Source of the DNA: Cystobasidium ongulense
Lineage: Eukaryota; Basidiomycota; Cystobasidiomycetes; Cystobasidiales; Cystobasidiaceae
Direction of reading: 5' to 3'
DNA length: 64,000 nt
Assembly (NCBI GenBank): GCA_022835595.1
Contig: BQUP01000005.1
Location: forward strand, 124,001-188,000
The translations under genes and the position numbers were made by a program. The notes beneath the pieces are model-generated. The model did not search any database and was not told the origin of the DNA. It saw only the letters and a list, made by a program, of their open reading frames with translations. Of the stretch, positions 10,336-21,824 are shown piece after piece. Positions within the stretch are counted from its first letter, which is position 1, and the number at the start of each line of letters is the position of its first letter.

Positions 10336-12099
10336 TCAGTGACCTGAGCAGCAGCGCTTGGTAGACCTGTCTTCAAGGTTGACAGGATCTGGACCAGCCC
10401 CTGATGGTTCGATAAGATCGTCTTCAGCAAGAGGGATCTCTTGAGGATTGACAGGATCAGGTTCAGCTTCAGTTCCCTCTGGAGCAATGATAGGTACTTG
10501 ATCGTCGGGGCGGACGGGCTCCCAGGTCTCTACCCGCTTGATGGGTATAATCCTATCTTCTACTTCAAGTCGGGGAAGAGGCCAAGTTCCAGCTCCTAAG
10601 TCGAGTGTTCCGCTTCCAGTCAATACGTACGGTAGCATACCGGGAGTTACAGTGGGCCAGGGATTGGTGCCATCGAATGAATCCGGGAAAACAAGCTTGC
10701 CGGTACCCTTCAATCCTCGAGGAAGCGTCAAGCCAGATTGAATGACGACTTCGACGGACATCTTGGAAAGCCTTTCAGTCAAGAAGAGAGGAAGAGTACC
10801 ATCCGCCACCCATTCTTCGGGTACAGCGAGTCGGCCTCTGCTTTCGAGTACGAAAGAAAGAATGCTTTCCGGGGTCGGGGCGTTCGGGTCCTCGTCGATA
10901 AGTATAGTAGTGGCACCATTGGCTAGTAGCGGGAGTGGCAGGGTACCATCTGAAACAGGAAATGGCAAAGTGCCATCGGTCTCGAAGATGGAAGGGATCA
11001 CGGCTACGTCAGAGCAAAACAGGGCTCAAATCAGCATGTCTGGAATACCTAGATTTGAAGTTAAGGGATGGACCAACGCACAGCCGCTCAGGGCTACAAG
11101 ATTTCTGCCAACTTTCATTGCAGTGGTGCTTCCAGCGATGCGCAGGAATTTGACTACCTTGTCACCGACATCGCCTTGAGCTGCAACAAGACACCGCGGT
11201 CAGTAGCTGTGATCTCTCTGTTGTAGCATGAGAGGCTCACAGAATTTGCTGGACTGAACCTCGAGAGCTGCGGGGGTCTCTTCAGCTGCGCAAGAGTGGA
11301 GACATAAAGAAGTCAATACCATCAAACCTTTATCGGACTTGAGAACCACGCTTACAGGCATGCGCTTCCAGAAAAACGACGACCGCGCGTTTCCGGTGGT
11401 TGACTTCCTCATCCTCCACTGCATCATGCTTGGGAGAGCTTGTGTCTTCCCTTCCTCTGCTGTTGCTGATCAATGGAGCTAGATGGCCCCTACCAACAAT
11501 CGTGAAAGCGACTCTATCGGTACAGCCTTCTTTTAATGGAGAGAAGATCATCCTTCCTACCGCGTCCTCAAGAGACACGGGTAGACCTCTTCCCGTCTCC
11601 ATGATGACCGGGATGGAGAGCTTTTCCAAGCTTTCTGCAGTGAGCTCTGAAGGCCAGGAGCCGTCCTGGACTATGCCGGAGGCTGTGAAAGTGAATGGAA
11701 GAGATTCATTCGCGGCAACTGTTGTCTGTGAAGACAGGGCTATGTTGCCAAGGCCCGAAAGAGGAATTGGTAGCGCCTCTTCGGGAAATGCCTGCAAGTG
11801 TTCCGACTGCATGACTTCGATCCGCGAAAGCGTTCACACCGTCAAGCGCAGTTAAACCTTCGGTATTTTCAGCTCTACTCACCTCCAGTTACGAAGACAG
11901 TCGTGCTTCCGCTTCTGAACAGCACGCTCAGTTCCCTCTGTGCGGCTTGGGCGTCGACTGGAGAAAGTGATAAGCGTCAGAGAGCAAATACAAACACGCC
12001 ATAGATGCACGAACACCCCTTACCAACATCTGTCTCGCCTTGCAGGAACACAACGATGGCTCCACTCTTAAATATGGGGGGTTCTGCGAGTCCAGACAT
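10336..12099 (-). CDS. Orphan protein built from a tandem internal duplication
   Basis: Six exons: 12024-12099, 11883-11957, 11356-11814, 11241-11285, 11082-11180, 10336-11003; 473 residues. I recognise no family. The start gives MSGLAEPPIFKSGAIVVFLQ. Two related halves can be seen: AIVVFLQGETD / STTVFVTG / FPEEALPIPLSG / LEKLSIPVIMETGRGLPVSL in the first (about 13-175) and AVVVFLEAHAS / STTAMKVG / FETDGTLPFPVSDGTLP / LSKMSVEVVIQSGLTLPRGL in the second (about 193-375). A Pro- and acid-rich tail follows. All five introns (66, 68, 70, 60 and 78 nt) are phase 1 and exons 2-5 are multiples of three; two intron positions are shared between the halves. No signal peptide or membrane segment is evident. 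The gene model is well supported by frame; function is unknown. Confidence 0.75.
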
Positions 12100-12770
12100 G
12101 GCGGGAGGGTGGGTGGTGTCGATGGGTGGTCCACTGAGTGCGGTTCAGGTGGATCTGCCTGTACGCCGCCTGAAGTCCTCAACTATCGAAGAACAGCTGG
12201 GAGTAGTTGGAGCAGAGACAAGGAGGAGCAGAATCGACTTCACGGATAGTCAAGTGGTCTGAGCAGTCGTGTTGATGTTTGGCAGCTCGGGGTCCAGACT
12301 GGGCGATTCGGTTCAGCGAAGAGGCCCATCGGTCCAGGCAGTCTAGGCCCTCTCCGCTACAGAACGCTGCACACGCATATTATCTGGACACCTATGGACA
12401 ATGATTGTGCATAACGATGGATTGCAATTGATATTGACGGGTGTATACATTTTCACGTGCAGCGTGCAGTGGCACGGAAGATATGAAGCACTTCGGGCAT
12501 GCCAAGACAACGCATGACTTTGTTTATTGATTATTCATGATCTATTAACTATTAGATTCTAGATATGTAGCTCTCTTTGATGTGTTGGTGCGTGCATAGC
12601 TTCCCTCTCCTTCAAGAAGCTCGCAGGGCATCCTGGTATCCGATACGAAGGTATTGTTCCAAGATTACAGACCTGCACCAGAACAAAGGCGAACAATATT
12701 CTTACTGTCAGGTAAGCAGACTTTCGGCAAGACACATTGTGACACTCACTCATCTAGTAGGATTTCGCTT
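12100..12770. other. Intergenic upstream of the duplicated orphan gene
   Basis: About 670 bp; AT-rich around 12515-12565. It should hold the promoter of the orphan gene and the 3' flank of the next gene. No coding feature supported. Confidence 0.4.
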
Positions 12771-13289
12771 TCATCGACGTCTGACTACCATCCGCAGACC
12801 TTTCGGTTCAAGGACAGTGTCGGCGATTGGAATGTCGTCGAGAAGACCATCGAGCAAAGATCTGGCCTCGGCCCTTCTCTCTACCACCCGCTCCTTCTCA
12901 TGCGAGACATAACAGTCGTGCATAGTGTTCTCGCTGCAATTTCGTCGATCTTCGAGGCCGTCGTCCTTTTCTCCCTGCTGTGTATCGACCTCTCGTGGCT
13001 TCAAGAGTGGCATAGGAACCTTGGCAGGTTGAGCAAAGTCGAGTGCACTTCTTCTGATCCTTTTTGCAGTTCGCAAGTTGGCATTGGGAGATTCACGGGC
13101 TGCAAGTCTGCCACTAGTTCGGCGAAGGACTTTTGGCGTTGGTAGATCTATTGGAAGTGATGGGAGAGGGACAGGATCATCGACAAGACCAAGTAGGGGT
13201 GATGGAAGTGCCGAGACTTTGGCGACTTTGGTACATAGGAGGATGAGAGCCAGTGTTGGGATGAGCGAAACAGGCGAAGAGAAGCGCAT
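12771..13289 (-). CDS. Putative small secreted protein, no family recognised
   Basis: Single-exon frame of 172 residues. I chose the ATG at 13287-13289 because it opens directly with a classic signal peptide (MRFSSPVSLIPTLALILLCT, cleavage likely after KVSA). The mature part is Pro/Leu-rich at first (PLLGLVDDPVPLPSLP) and then very basic, with repeated Arg pairs (RR, KR) that could be proprotein cleavage sites, and ends RMVVRRR. An upstream AG at about 13334 and a GTGAGT at about 13464 suggest a 5' UTR intron. No catalytic motif is visible. It could be a secreted peptide precursor; that is inference from the signal and dibasic sites. Confidence 0.5.
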   Translation of the reverse strand: MRFSSPVSLIPTLALILLCTKVAKVSALPSPLLGLVDDPVPLPSLPIDLPTPKVLRRTSGRLAARESPNANLRTAKRIRRSALDFAQPAKVPMPLLKPREVDTQQGEKDDGLEDRRNCSENTMHDCYVSHEKERVVERRAEARSLLDGLLDDIPIADTVLEPKGLRMVVRRR

Positions 13290-13543
13290 ATTGCCAATGT
13301 GTGGGCTGAATGTGGTGAAGTGTTCGATGTAATACCTGGCAGAGGAGCAAGAAAGAGCAGTCATCAGCAACGAGCCTTTTATTCAGCTCTGACAGTCTGT
13401 TTTGCTGTTTACAATCTGGCGACGTGCCTGCCTGTATTCCAGTGCTGGCAGCGAGACCACTCACCTCAATGCAATGCGGTGCTGGCACGAGAATGTAGGA
13501 CACCGTCAATGGGAAACAGATATGATGATGCAGAAGACGACTA

Positions 13544-13857
13544 TCAAAGTCTAGGAATGAAGAAATCGTTCGTCTTGCCGGAAGACGTGCTGTGCTGTTG
13601 TCTGTCCACTTTCAAAGGATTTGCCCAGCAAAAGCCTTGTCGAAGCCAGCTCGAGAATGGAATGCAGGAATCACTGAGCGGTGGTTGGTGTTGATGGCAT
13701 GGAGTAGACCCTCACCGCTTATGAAGTGTCGCGCTGGTTGCAATAGCAGCAGCGGCCAGACTTGCGCCTCTTTCTTCAGAGCTTTTGTCGGTGTGGCGGT
13801 CCAAGCGCACAGCAAAGCAGTGGCAAGGGTTAAAAGCCGGCTGAAATCGCAATTCAA
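13544..13857 (-). CDS. Possible small secreted protein (weak model)
   Basis: Tentative two-exon model, 13716-13857 and 13544-13635, 77 residues. The first exon starts MNCDFSRLLTLATALLCAWT, which resembles a signal peptide ending near PTKA. The intron (80 nt) has GTGAGG and AAG ends. No homologue is recognised and the second exon has no distinctive feature, so this may be chance or a decayed gene. It lies just upstream of the other small secreted candidate on the same strand. Confidence 0.22.
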
Positions 13858-14127
13858 GAGAAAGCATTAGGACAATGGCGGAACATCTATACACGAAACA
13901 TCGTGATAATATCCCATTCGAAGATAGCTGAGCCATGTAGACTTCGAAGCAAGTCCAGGTGTTTCAATGTATCCCGAATTACCGTAATTCCCTCTTGTAA
14001 AGCAATACAATTCCTATGCTATCATACACTTGTTGTCACAAACGCTAGAACGCTGGTGCGATTCTGGCTTCCGGCTCAGATGTTGGAACCAAAATGCATG
14101 AGGCTCTAAGATCTATAATCTAAGACT

Positions 14128-16045
14128 CTAGAGGGTGTACTTGAAGAAGTCGGCCTTCTCGCCCTCGTCGGAGAGTGCAGCGCGTTCTTCGTTGGTCCAA
14201 GGACCGCGTTGAGCATTGCGTGCGTCTTTGAGGGCATTCTGGCGTTTCAGGTAGAAGAACATGATACCAGCTACGATGAAGCAGCCAACATCGTAGGCAA
14301 GGTTGATAGCGTGACCTGAATAGCACAGTGACGTCAGTAACAATCAAATTGAAGCGCGCTGAAGGATAACATACCCTGGAAGTAGCGGGGCGCTGTGGTT
14401 TTGGGGTAGGTGTAGGCGGAGATACACCCACTGATGGAGGAAAGGGCCAAGTCAGCATGAGAGCACCAAGACACGCGTCGCCTGAGTATTTGACTGACCC
14501 AGCATTACCAACGGAAACAATAATGGCTGTAGCAATACCCTTCTTCAATGAACCTCCGCAGTTGTTGGCGCCGAAACTGACAACCAGGGGGATGAGAGGG
14601 TATCCACCAGCAGCAGCAAGGAAGAGGCCGACGTATTGGACGCCAGGAAGCTTGGTAATCATAAGTAGCATAAATCCAAGAGCGCCGACGGCAGAGCAGA
14701 TCATGATGTAAGGAGCTCGCATTTGAGCTTTGTCGGACAGCCATCCAGCAAGGACTGTAGTGATAGCGGCCAGAACGTAAGGAGGAACGGAGAGAAGCTG
14801 AGCTCGTGCACTGCGAATATATCTCTGCGTTAGTAAGCGTTCCATACGACTGCCTATGAACGATACACTACTTACGCGGAGTAGCCCAAGTTCGCAACGA
14901 GTGTAGGAGAGAAAAGGGAGAAGGAATAGACCGGCATGAGGCAGAAGTGGAACATAAAGGCGAAAGCCCAGACCTTCCAGTCGAGGAAAGCATCCTTGAT
15001 GAATCTGGTCTTGTATTCGTGAGACAGGCCATCGTTGTCGAGCTTCAGACGTGCCATAACGTAAATCTTCTCCTCAGGAGTGAGGAACTTGGCAGTATCG
15101 GGGTAGTCGTAAAGCATCCAGAAACTGGCAATGGCGATAGCAACTGTAGCAATACCTTCAAGAATGAAGATCCTGTGTGGTTGGAGCCATCAGCATTTGG
15201 GCTTCAAGGAAACGTAAGGGTTTTTGACTGACCATCTCCATCCTTCGTACCCAGAAACTCCGTCCATCTCGTTGATCAGTCTCGCCAGCAATCCTCCGAA
15301 CGCGCCTGCTGCTGTAGCAGCAGAGAAGAACATTGCGATTCTGAAGTTGATTTCGTATCGTCTGTACCATTGGGTGAGGAAGAAGGAGACACCGGGGAAG
15401 AGCCCAGCCTCGGTAATACCGAGGAAGATACGTGCGATTAGAAGACCGTGGAAATTTTGAACGAAGCCCATGCCGACCATTACAGCTCCCCATCTAGATC
15501 TCAAGTCAGTCTCCTGCGACAGTCTTATGCGAGTGGTCAAGATACTCACGCAATCATGATAGTTGGTAGCCACATGGATGGACGCCATGCTTTCATGACC
15601 ATATTTGAAGGGACTTCGAAAAGGACTGTTAAGAGGCAGCAAGTAAGCTTGGTGCTCTTCCCTGACAGTCTAATAACAGGAAGACACGAACCATAGAATG
15701 CGAAGAAAAGTGCGAGACAGAGAGCATATTGAGGTGGTGTGAGCTTGAGATCTGCGCTCAGGCCGAATAAGTTGGCGTTTCCGATGTTGGTACTGTATAG
15801 TTACAAGGAAGTTCAGTATCAGATATCCAGCAACAACTGCCATAGATAGAAGCGTACCGGTCGAGGAAGGATAAGAGATAGAGAAGCGATAGCCAAGGGA
15901 CCAGCCGATAATCAATCTTGCGGACGATGGCTTTATCATTGATCGATGAAGCCTCGAGTTCCTCTGCACTGCCGATGTGCTTCTCTTCGTAATGCTCGGG
16001 AGTAGTCATGCCGCCTTTATCGTTGTCTACCGAGATACCGCTCAT
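14128..16045 (-). CDS. MFS transporter, allantoate/nicotinate permease (Dal5/Tna1-like) family
   Basis: Eight exons: 15858-16045, 15692-15792, 15550-15625, 15233-15493, 14876-15172, 14499-14810, 14375-14430, 14128-14315; 492 residues, normal for the anion:cation symporter family. The N-terminus is acidic and cytosolic, then KIDYRLVPWLSLLYLLSFLD-RTNIGNANLFGL marks TM1 and the first loop, VPSNMVMKAWRPS lies after TM2, and GVSFFLTQWYRRYE near TM4-5. Family members import allantoate, nicotinate, pantothenate, biotin or similar organic anions with protons at the plasma membrane; the substrate cannot be fixed here. Seven introns of 56-67 nt each all restore frame. The C-terminus is hydrophilic (NALKDARNAQRGPWTNEE). 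Confidence 0.9.
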
Positions 16046-17330
16046 CTTGCCTGGATTTTAGAGCGACAGAAATGAATGGGGAGGAAGTGGACCGTGTAGA
16101 GTGGACTGAAGAAGCAAGTGTGAAGAACGAAGGAAAGAAGCGAGATGGGCAGAGGCGAGAAGAAAGTTTGGGGCCCCCATGTGATGTGGACAAGACCCTC
16201 TGGTAAGCGGAATTTTCCGCGCTAGCGAGGTTGGCAGAGTCGAATTCCTGTGTCTGGGCGCTGAGCCCGGTTGGCAAAAAACCTGGGGCCCGCTGCTTGA
16301 GGATGTTCCCGGGGGAACAACACGATCCTCAAGTTGTCACTCATGGCGCGCATGAACGCTGTGGATATGCAGCTGAAAGCTGAAAGCCTCCGCATACCGC
16401 GTGCATACGTAACGCACCGCTAAATCGCACCTATAAATCGTGGGGCCCAGACTTCTTTTCGCAAAATGCCAAGCCTTTCTATCTCTCCGCCTCGCGTCAA
16501 TTTTGGGCCCCGAAAAGGCTGGTTGAAAGCGGATGTTCGCGGAGCCGACAGAGATCCAGAAGTATGCGCACTTCTGAAGTAACAGGCCTGATCTCACTGA
16601 GGTGACTGTCTGGAAAGAGACTCTAGCGCACAACTCGTTCTTTCGATTTTCCTTTGAGTGGTGCTTTCTGGCCAGGCGCCTGCGGTAGTGAGGCTTCTTC
16701 CAAATGGACAATTTGCTGTACCTAGGTAGAAAGGTCACATGTCCCCAGATCCAACGCACAGATAAGACTCCCTAACCAAACTTTATACTTGAGGGTCAGA
16801 GTACACTCGCTAGCCGTAGTCCGGTAAGTCCCGGTGAGATATAGCAACTCCTGCACATCTGATTGCGGAGCGATCGAATTCTTTGGTTTGAACCAAAAAT
16901 GATTGCACCCCGATGGTAGACGATACGGTAAGTTCCTGGCGATGAGGATGCTAAATGTCGTAGAGTAACTTGTACGGTATGGAGATCGTCCATATCCATC
17001 ACGCAAAATTTTTCCAAGGCAGGGATCGTTTCTCTTGGAAAGTGTATCTATATATAACTCCGAGAGGAACACCTACCGTACCAACACCGGATGGAGAACT
17101 CCCCAGCATTCTGGCTTACAATCCGGTAGGCGGGGCAGATACGCAGGAGGAACTTCATGCTCTGAGATAGGCAACTCGTTCGTTATCCCGAGATCGAATC
17201 GATCTTATTGGAATTTGATAACTGATACGGTATGCCTTTTGTTGACCTTGAAATTTGCTTGCAGCAATATGATGCGTCCGGCGACCGGGAGACAGCAATT
17301 TAAGCAGCGTTCCACTTCCTGGGATCGGGC
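16046..17330. other. Intergenic upstream of the MFS gene
   Basis: About 1.3 kb. It contains the MFS promoter and the 3' flank of the gene at 17.3 kb. A 140-codon minus-strand frame (16337-16759) has no recognisable domain, no signal peptide and no good start context. I see no repeat or transposon signature. Confidence 0.45.
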
Positions 17331-18486
17331 TCACCAGTCTCTACCGCTGACGAAACCTGCCTCATGTTCAGGTGGTACACGAGCTGAGGGTTGTCCAGCC
17401 TGAAAGGATCCTCTTCTGACAGAGTCTTCCGCGATGGCAGACGACGGCGCACTTTGCTCTAGTTGCGAAGGCTGGCCCAATGCGAAACCTCTCGGTGTGC
17501 TTGGGGATTTTGCAGGATCTTCCAGAAATGTAAGTGTTACAACCGTCGTAATATTGATGTCCGGGCTAACGAAAAAGGAGTGGACCGAACTGGTACTTGC
17601 GTTCACGGATGCGTACGTTCCCGGTACAATATCTCTTCTGATTAAAGTGAACTCTCCCGTTTCCTCGTTGACATTCCCGGTCGATAATGCCAAGGGTTCA
17701 TGTCCAGAGGCTCTACTTGTGCCACCGCCACCCCGAGCAGCTTTCCAGGCGCTACTTCCTGCTCTTTGAGCATTCTCTTTCCATATCGCTTGGTTACGAG
17801 GGTCGGTCGCTTTCTTGACGTAGTCCCGTGAGCCCTCTTCGACGCGCTCGACAATATTTTCTCGAAGACTCTCTGGGACGCCGGGCGTCAAAGCAAGGGC
17901 CTGATCCACGATTTGTCCAAGCACAAAGCTGCAGGTCATACCTGGAGTTAGTTCCCGCTGATAGTCTACAATAAGAGCGTCAAGTCGACCCATACCCTCC
18001 TTGAAGAGCGCCTCGAATACGGCGATTTACTTTCCCAAGTTGTGGTTCATCTGCCTCTGCAAAAGGTACTTGAGGCAGCGGCCGGTCATTTGAGACATCT
18101 TTTCCCTTGCTAGACTTGTTTCCAAATTTGAGTAGCGATGGCCTGCCCGATTTCTTGAAGTTATGAGGACTTTGCGATGGCAATGTTGTTGCTGGTGAGT
18201 CAACGTGACTTTGTACAGGTGGCGGTAGTCCACCTAAAGAAGTCGTGACAGTCGGTATAGTGTATGCCCCCGGCTCAGTAGTGAATGCATTCGTAATACC
18301 GTGACTTCCGTATGAAGCTGGTTCGGGTGGTGTGCTGGGCGGAGAGCTCTGCAGGAGTGCGCCAGCTATTGCTGAATAATTGGTCTGTGTAAGGTACCCG
18401 CTTTCGAAAAGGTAGTCGACCTGATTCAGAACTTGGCTGAACAGAAAAGAAACTGGATCGAGAGTAGATTTTACAGATGTAGACAT
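17331..18486 (-). CDS. Unrecognised two-exon protein
   Basis: Preferred model: exons 18070-18486 and 17331-18011, 365 residues. The N-terminus (LDPVSFLFSQVLNQVDYLFE) is an amphipathic helical region faintly like the start of Lsb1/Pin3-type proteins, but no SH3 domain follows. The middle is Ser/Pro-rich with a basic patch (RPSLLKFGNKSSKGKDV). The second exon has a helical part (EGMGRLDALIVDYQREL; DQALALTPGVPESLRENIV) and a disordered tail. The two frames overlap by 14 nt, so a splice is needed; a 58-nt intron from GTACCT to CGAG joins them in phase 0. A 31-34 nt intron starting GTAAAT would also keep frame but is shorter than any other intron here. Divergent from UBA4, 173 bp away. Confidence 0.55.
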
Positions 18487-18659
18487 ATTTGAGTTATGTA
18501 AAGACTATGGTGTGTTCTTTGAAGCGAAGCTGCCGGAGCTTTGACGTGATCGAAGTAGAGAGAGTATTTCACTTCTTTTCAACACGGTTTGTCGCTCGTA
18601 TTAACCTACTGTGTATCGACATCAGTCTACGCGCTATCAACATACACTGCTCCTCCGAA

Positions 18660-20359
18660 ATGGAGCCCCGGGAACGGATCACAAGTCGCATAAGCGAACT
18701 ACGAGCAGAGTTGGCAGAGTTGGAAGATAAGCTTGAAGAGCTAGACAAGGAAGAGCTAGAGCAAAGGACGCCGGACCATCTTCCACTTCGCTTGGACGAG
18801 TATAGAAGATATGGTCGGCAGATGATCCTGCCTGGTATTGGCCTTCCAGGTTAGACGAGAGCTGCCTGAAGACGCGCTAAGAGTCCAGTTGAAGCTGATC
18901 ACGTTTTCTCATCGCTTTCAGGGCAACTCAAGCTCAAGGCAGCGAACATCCTGGTAGTAGGAGCAGGTGGATTAGGGTGTCCTGTGCTGTTATACTTAGC
19001 GGGGGCTGGCGTGGGTGAGTGACATTGCAGCCTAGTCTCTGCCTTGCTGCAATATAAGGCTGATGCGGCTTTGTGCACCCTGTTCCAGGCAATATCACAG
19101 TAGTGGACAACGACACTGTCGAAACATCCAATCTGCACCGTCAAGTTCTGCATACACAGAGTCGTGTGGGCATGCCAAAGGTGGAAAGTGCAAGATTGGG
19201 CATCAAAAGGTGAGCAAGTCTTGCCACTATCATTGCAGGGATTGCCGCTGAAAACGACGGCTCTGTCTCTTCTGTCTGCAGCCTCAACAGCCTTCTGAAC
19301 GTGAAGACCGTCAACGAACGCTTCACAAGAGCTCTTCTCGAAACTCGGGATGAGAAGTCAAAGCTTGATTTGGCTTCTTTCGACTTGATTGTGGATTGCA
19401 CAGATAACGCGACAACTCGCTATCTACTATCGGACCTAGCAGTAGCGGCTGGAGTGCCTCTTGTTAGTGGAGGAGCCGTCGGTCTGGAGGGCTGGGTCGG
19501 CGTCTGGAATCTCCCAGCCCCTTCGTCAAGCGCAACACTCGTGAACCCTTCAAATGCTTCGAATGGGCAAGACGTAACATCTCGAGGACCGTGCCTACGA
19601 TGCATATACCCACAATCAAGCAACGACAACAGCGGAAATTGCGAAGATGATGGTATCTTAGGGACCGTCGTGGGGACTATAGGCCTGCTCATGGCTAATG
19701 AGGCCATCAAGCTTCTAGTCGGACTGCATGGTATGTCTACACGCCTACTAAAGCATGCTGCTCAAGGCTGAACATATCCTTCCATCAGAACTGAAGCCCG
19801 TTATGACTCTGTTCTCGCCCCTGTCCGCGCCCATGTTCCGTAACGTAAAGCTCAGAGGCCGTAAGCCTGGCTGCTTGGGCTGCGATGCATCTAGTCGTAC
19901 TGAATCAACCCACGAAGAAGAGAATGATCTTGCCTGCGGCACCGATGAAGTTGAGGGAGACTCTCGTGTAACAGTCAAGGCTCTGCAGGATATCATCAAA
20001 GGTGAAAAGCCGTATGTGCTCATTGATACACGGTCCGAAGTGGAATTCGGCATATGCTCCTTGCCAGAAGCTCTCAGTATGTTGTAAGCCTTTGTCGTGC
20101 TTGGAACGAAGCTAAATTAAACCTTTTTCACACAGATATTCCACATGCAAAAATTCTGCGCAATCCCGCAGAGCTCATATCAGCACTACCACCGAGCACA
20201 GATGCATATTTCATCTGTCGACGAGGTAATGATTCGCTCCTAGATGCACGCATAGCACAGTCAAACCTGGTCAAAAATGGCTACGACGGCCGTGTTTATG
20301 ACGTTCGAGGCGGTCTCCAAGCATGGAATGCTCTTCATCCAGACTTTCCGCTATATTGA
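18660..20359 (+). CDS. UBA4: Uba4/MOCS3: E1-like sulfur carrier activating enzyme with rhodanese domain
   Basis: Six exons: 18660-18849, 18922-19014, 19089-19209, 19282-19730, 19789-20076, 20136-20359; 454 residues. Domain order is an N-terminal coiled coil (about 1-40), a ThiF/MoeB adenylation domain ([67 protein letters not shown]), zinc-type cysteine pairs (GPCLRCIYP and PGCLGCD) and a C-terminal rhodanese domain ([12 protein letters not shown], active-site cysteine in FICRRGNDS). The enzyme adenylates and thiocarboxylates Urm1 for tRNA wobble-uridine thiolation and, in species making molybdenum cofactor, MOCS2A. Exon 5 starts at 19789: intron 4 (58 nt) contains a CTACTAAAG branch-like site, and this join gives [13 protein letters not shown]. 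Introns are 58-74 nt. Confidence 0.93.
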
Positions 20360-21403
20360 AAGACATGGTCTGTCTGATCTAGGGAAACACACGAGCAGGC
20401 GAAATGTGGCCAGTCACCATGCTATATGGCCGGTCACGGATTGCATCTAGATGCAGCAAGTACATTGCGGTCAGTGTAGTACCCGAGGCTCCTCGTATCA
20501 ACATATGTTTAAGGGCCAAATGCTGCGAGCCTATAATACCCGATGCACCAGCCGGCAATATGTCGACTAAGCAAGTGGAGGCACGATCACATTACTGGTA
20601 ACGATGTAACAAGAACCGCCAGTGGCACGCTCGTCAGCTCTGACTGTACGCAAGAAGTCCGGCCTGGGAACCAGTGCATCCGATATCTTTAGATTTGTGG
20701 CGACTTTACGCCTTTCCTTTGCGGACCACGTCAACAGTTCGAGCAGAGAATAACGCTGGATCGCGAGCTACGGTGAATATGACTTGAGAGCGTCACCGAG
20801 AGGCTCGTAGCATCCCGTCGAAGAAAGCTGGCGATCCTGAAGACCGTCTAAGGGATCACCCGTCGATCTGCGGATCTATCGATACAGTCTAAATGACGCC
20901 TCGATGAGTACAAGCAGGATCGACTGGTACAACCTGCCTATGGTCACGTGAACGACACAAGCATGAATGTACAGCAGCTTGCATGCATCGAAAGCCGAGC
21001 TCGCTTGACGTAAAGCATCGAACTCGTAGTCCGTCGTAATGGGTGATCGGGCTGTCACTTTTATCGACGCGATCCGCCACAATGTGCATAATACGCAGAT
21101 CATCAGGCTCCGCATCGAGGCTACACATCACTCTGCCAAACAACATGCATCACCGATAGCTCATCGATTTCCAGTGGCCCTACTCACGATGCACAATAAC
21201 GTCAACCCTGCGACTATACGCTGTGATGATCATCGATGTCAATCGGCCCCAATGGCCCTGTCTAGCAGCATGACGCGCGCTGGCGAGGGTATAAAAGCAG
21301 CGTATTCTCCGAGATCTCCTCTCTTCTCTTCACACAACACAAATACAGCTTCATAGCCAAACTCTCCCATATCCAATAAACACTCACACTATATCAAACC
21401 ACC
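20360..21403. other. Intergenic between UBA4 and the CON-10-like gene
   Basis: About 1 kb. It is the promoter of the CON-10-like gene, with a TATA box near its right end. Short open frames on both strands look like chance. I see no tRNA. Confidence 0.5.
21290..21296 (+). promoter_or_regulatory. TATA box of the CON-10-like gene
   Basis: TATAAAA, 108 bp upstream of the ATG, followed by C/T-rich sequence and a CACACAACACAAATACAG leader. A consensus TATA box is unusual among the genes in this window and fits a strongly inducible stress gene. Confidence 0.55.
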
Positions 21404-21824
21404 ATGTCTCAAAACTACTCTGCCAAGGAACACGACGGTCTCCGCAAGGTGAGTTATCACCAAGAGACATGCTATCGTTAGGTTCTATACTCACACGTGC
21501 TCTCCACGTCAACAGGACGGTCAGCCAGACCAGCGTCTATCCTCCGAGCACGGCTTCGGCGGTGACAGAGAGCGCGCCTCCGAGGCCGGCAAGCAGGGAG
21601 GATCCACCCAGCCAGATGAGGTATACAAGCCATCCGAGCACGGAGGTGTGAAGAAGAACGGTGAACCCGATGAGCGAACCAGCTCCGAGCACGGCTTCGG
21701 TGGCGACCGAGAGTTCGCTTCTGAGATGGGCAAGAAGGGTGAGTCGCCCATTATCAACCCTCTCGCACTGAGTCGCCGCTAACGTTTCCCTAACGTTTCC
21801 CTATGAATAGGTGGTGAACAGTAA
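21404..21824 (+). CDS. CON-10-like KGG-repeat stress/conidiation protein
   Basis: Three exons: 21404-21448, 21516-21738, 21811-21824; 93 residues. The protein is very hydrophilic and made of imperfect repeats: SSEHGFGGDRERASEAGKQG, SEHGGVKKNGEPDE, and SSEHGFGGDREFASEMGKKG, ending KGGEQ. This is the stress-induced KGG repeat of Neurospora con-10 and bacterial GsiB, small disordered proteins made in quantity during conidiation, desiccation or starvation. The mature protein is cytosolic. The last exon has only 14 nt (GEQ and stop). Introns are 67 and 72 nt. A TATA box lies upstream. Confident in family; the inducing condition is inferred. Confidence 0.88.

Noticed and set aside
16337-16759. A 140-codon minus-strand frame with basic composition
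   Set aside because: No recognisable domain or start context; treated as chance in a 1.3 kb intergenic region.
19731-19754. A 24-nt intron ending at TAAAG in UBA4, starting the next exon at an internal ATG
   Set aside because: Too short and out of frame; a 58-nt intron ending at 19788 with a CTACTAAAG branch-like site restores the family sequence.
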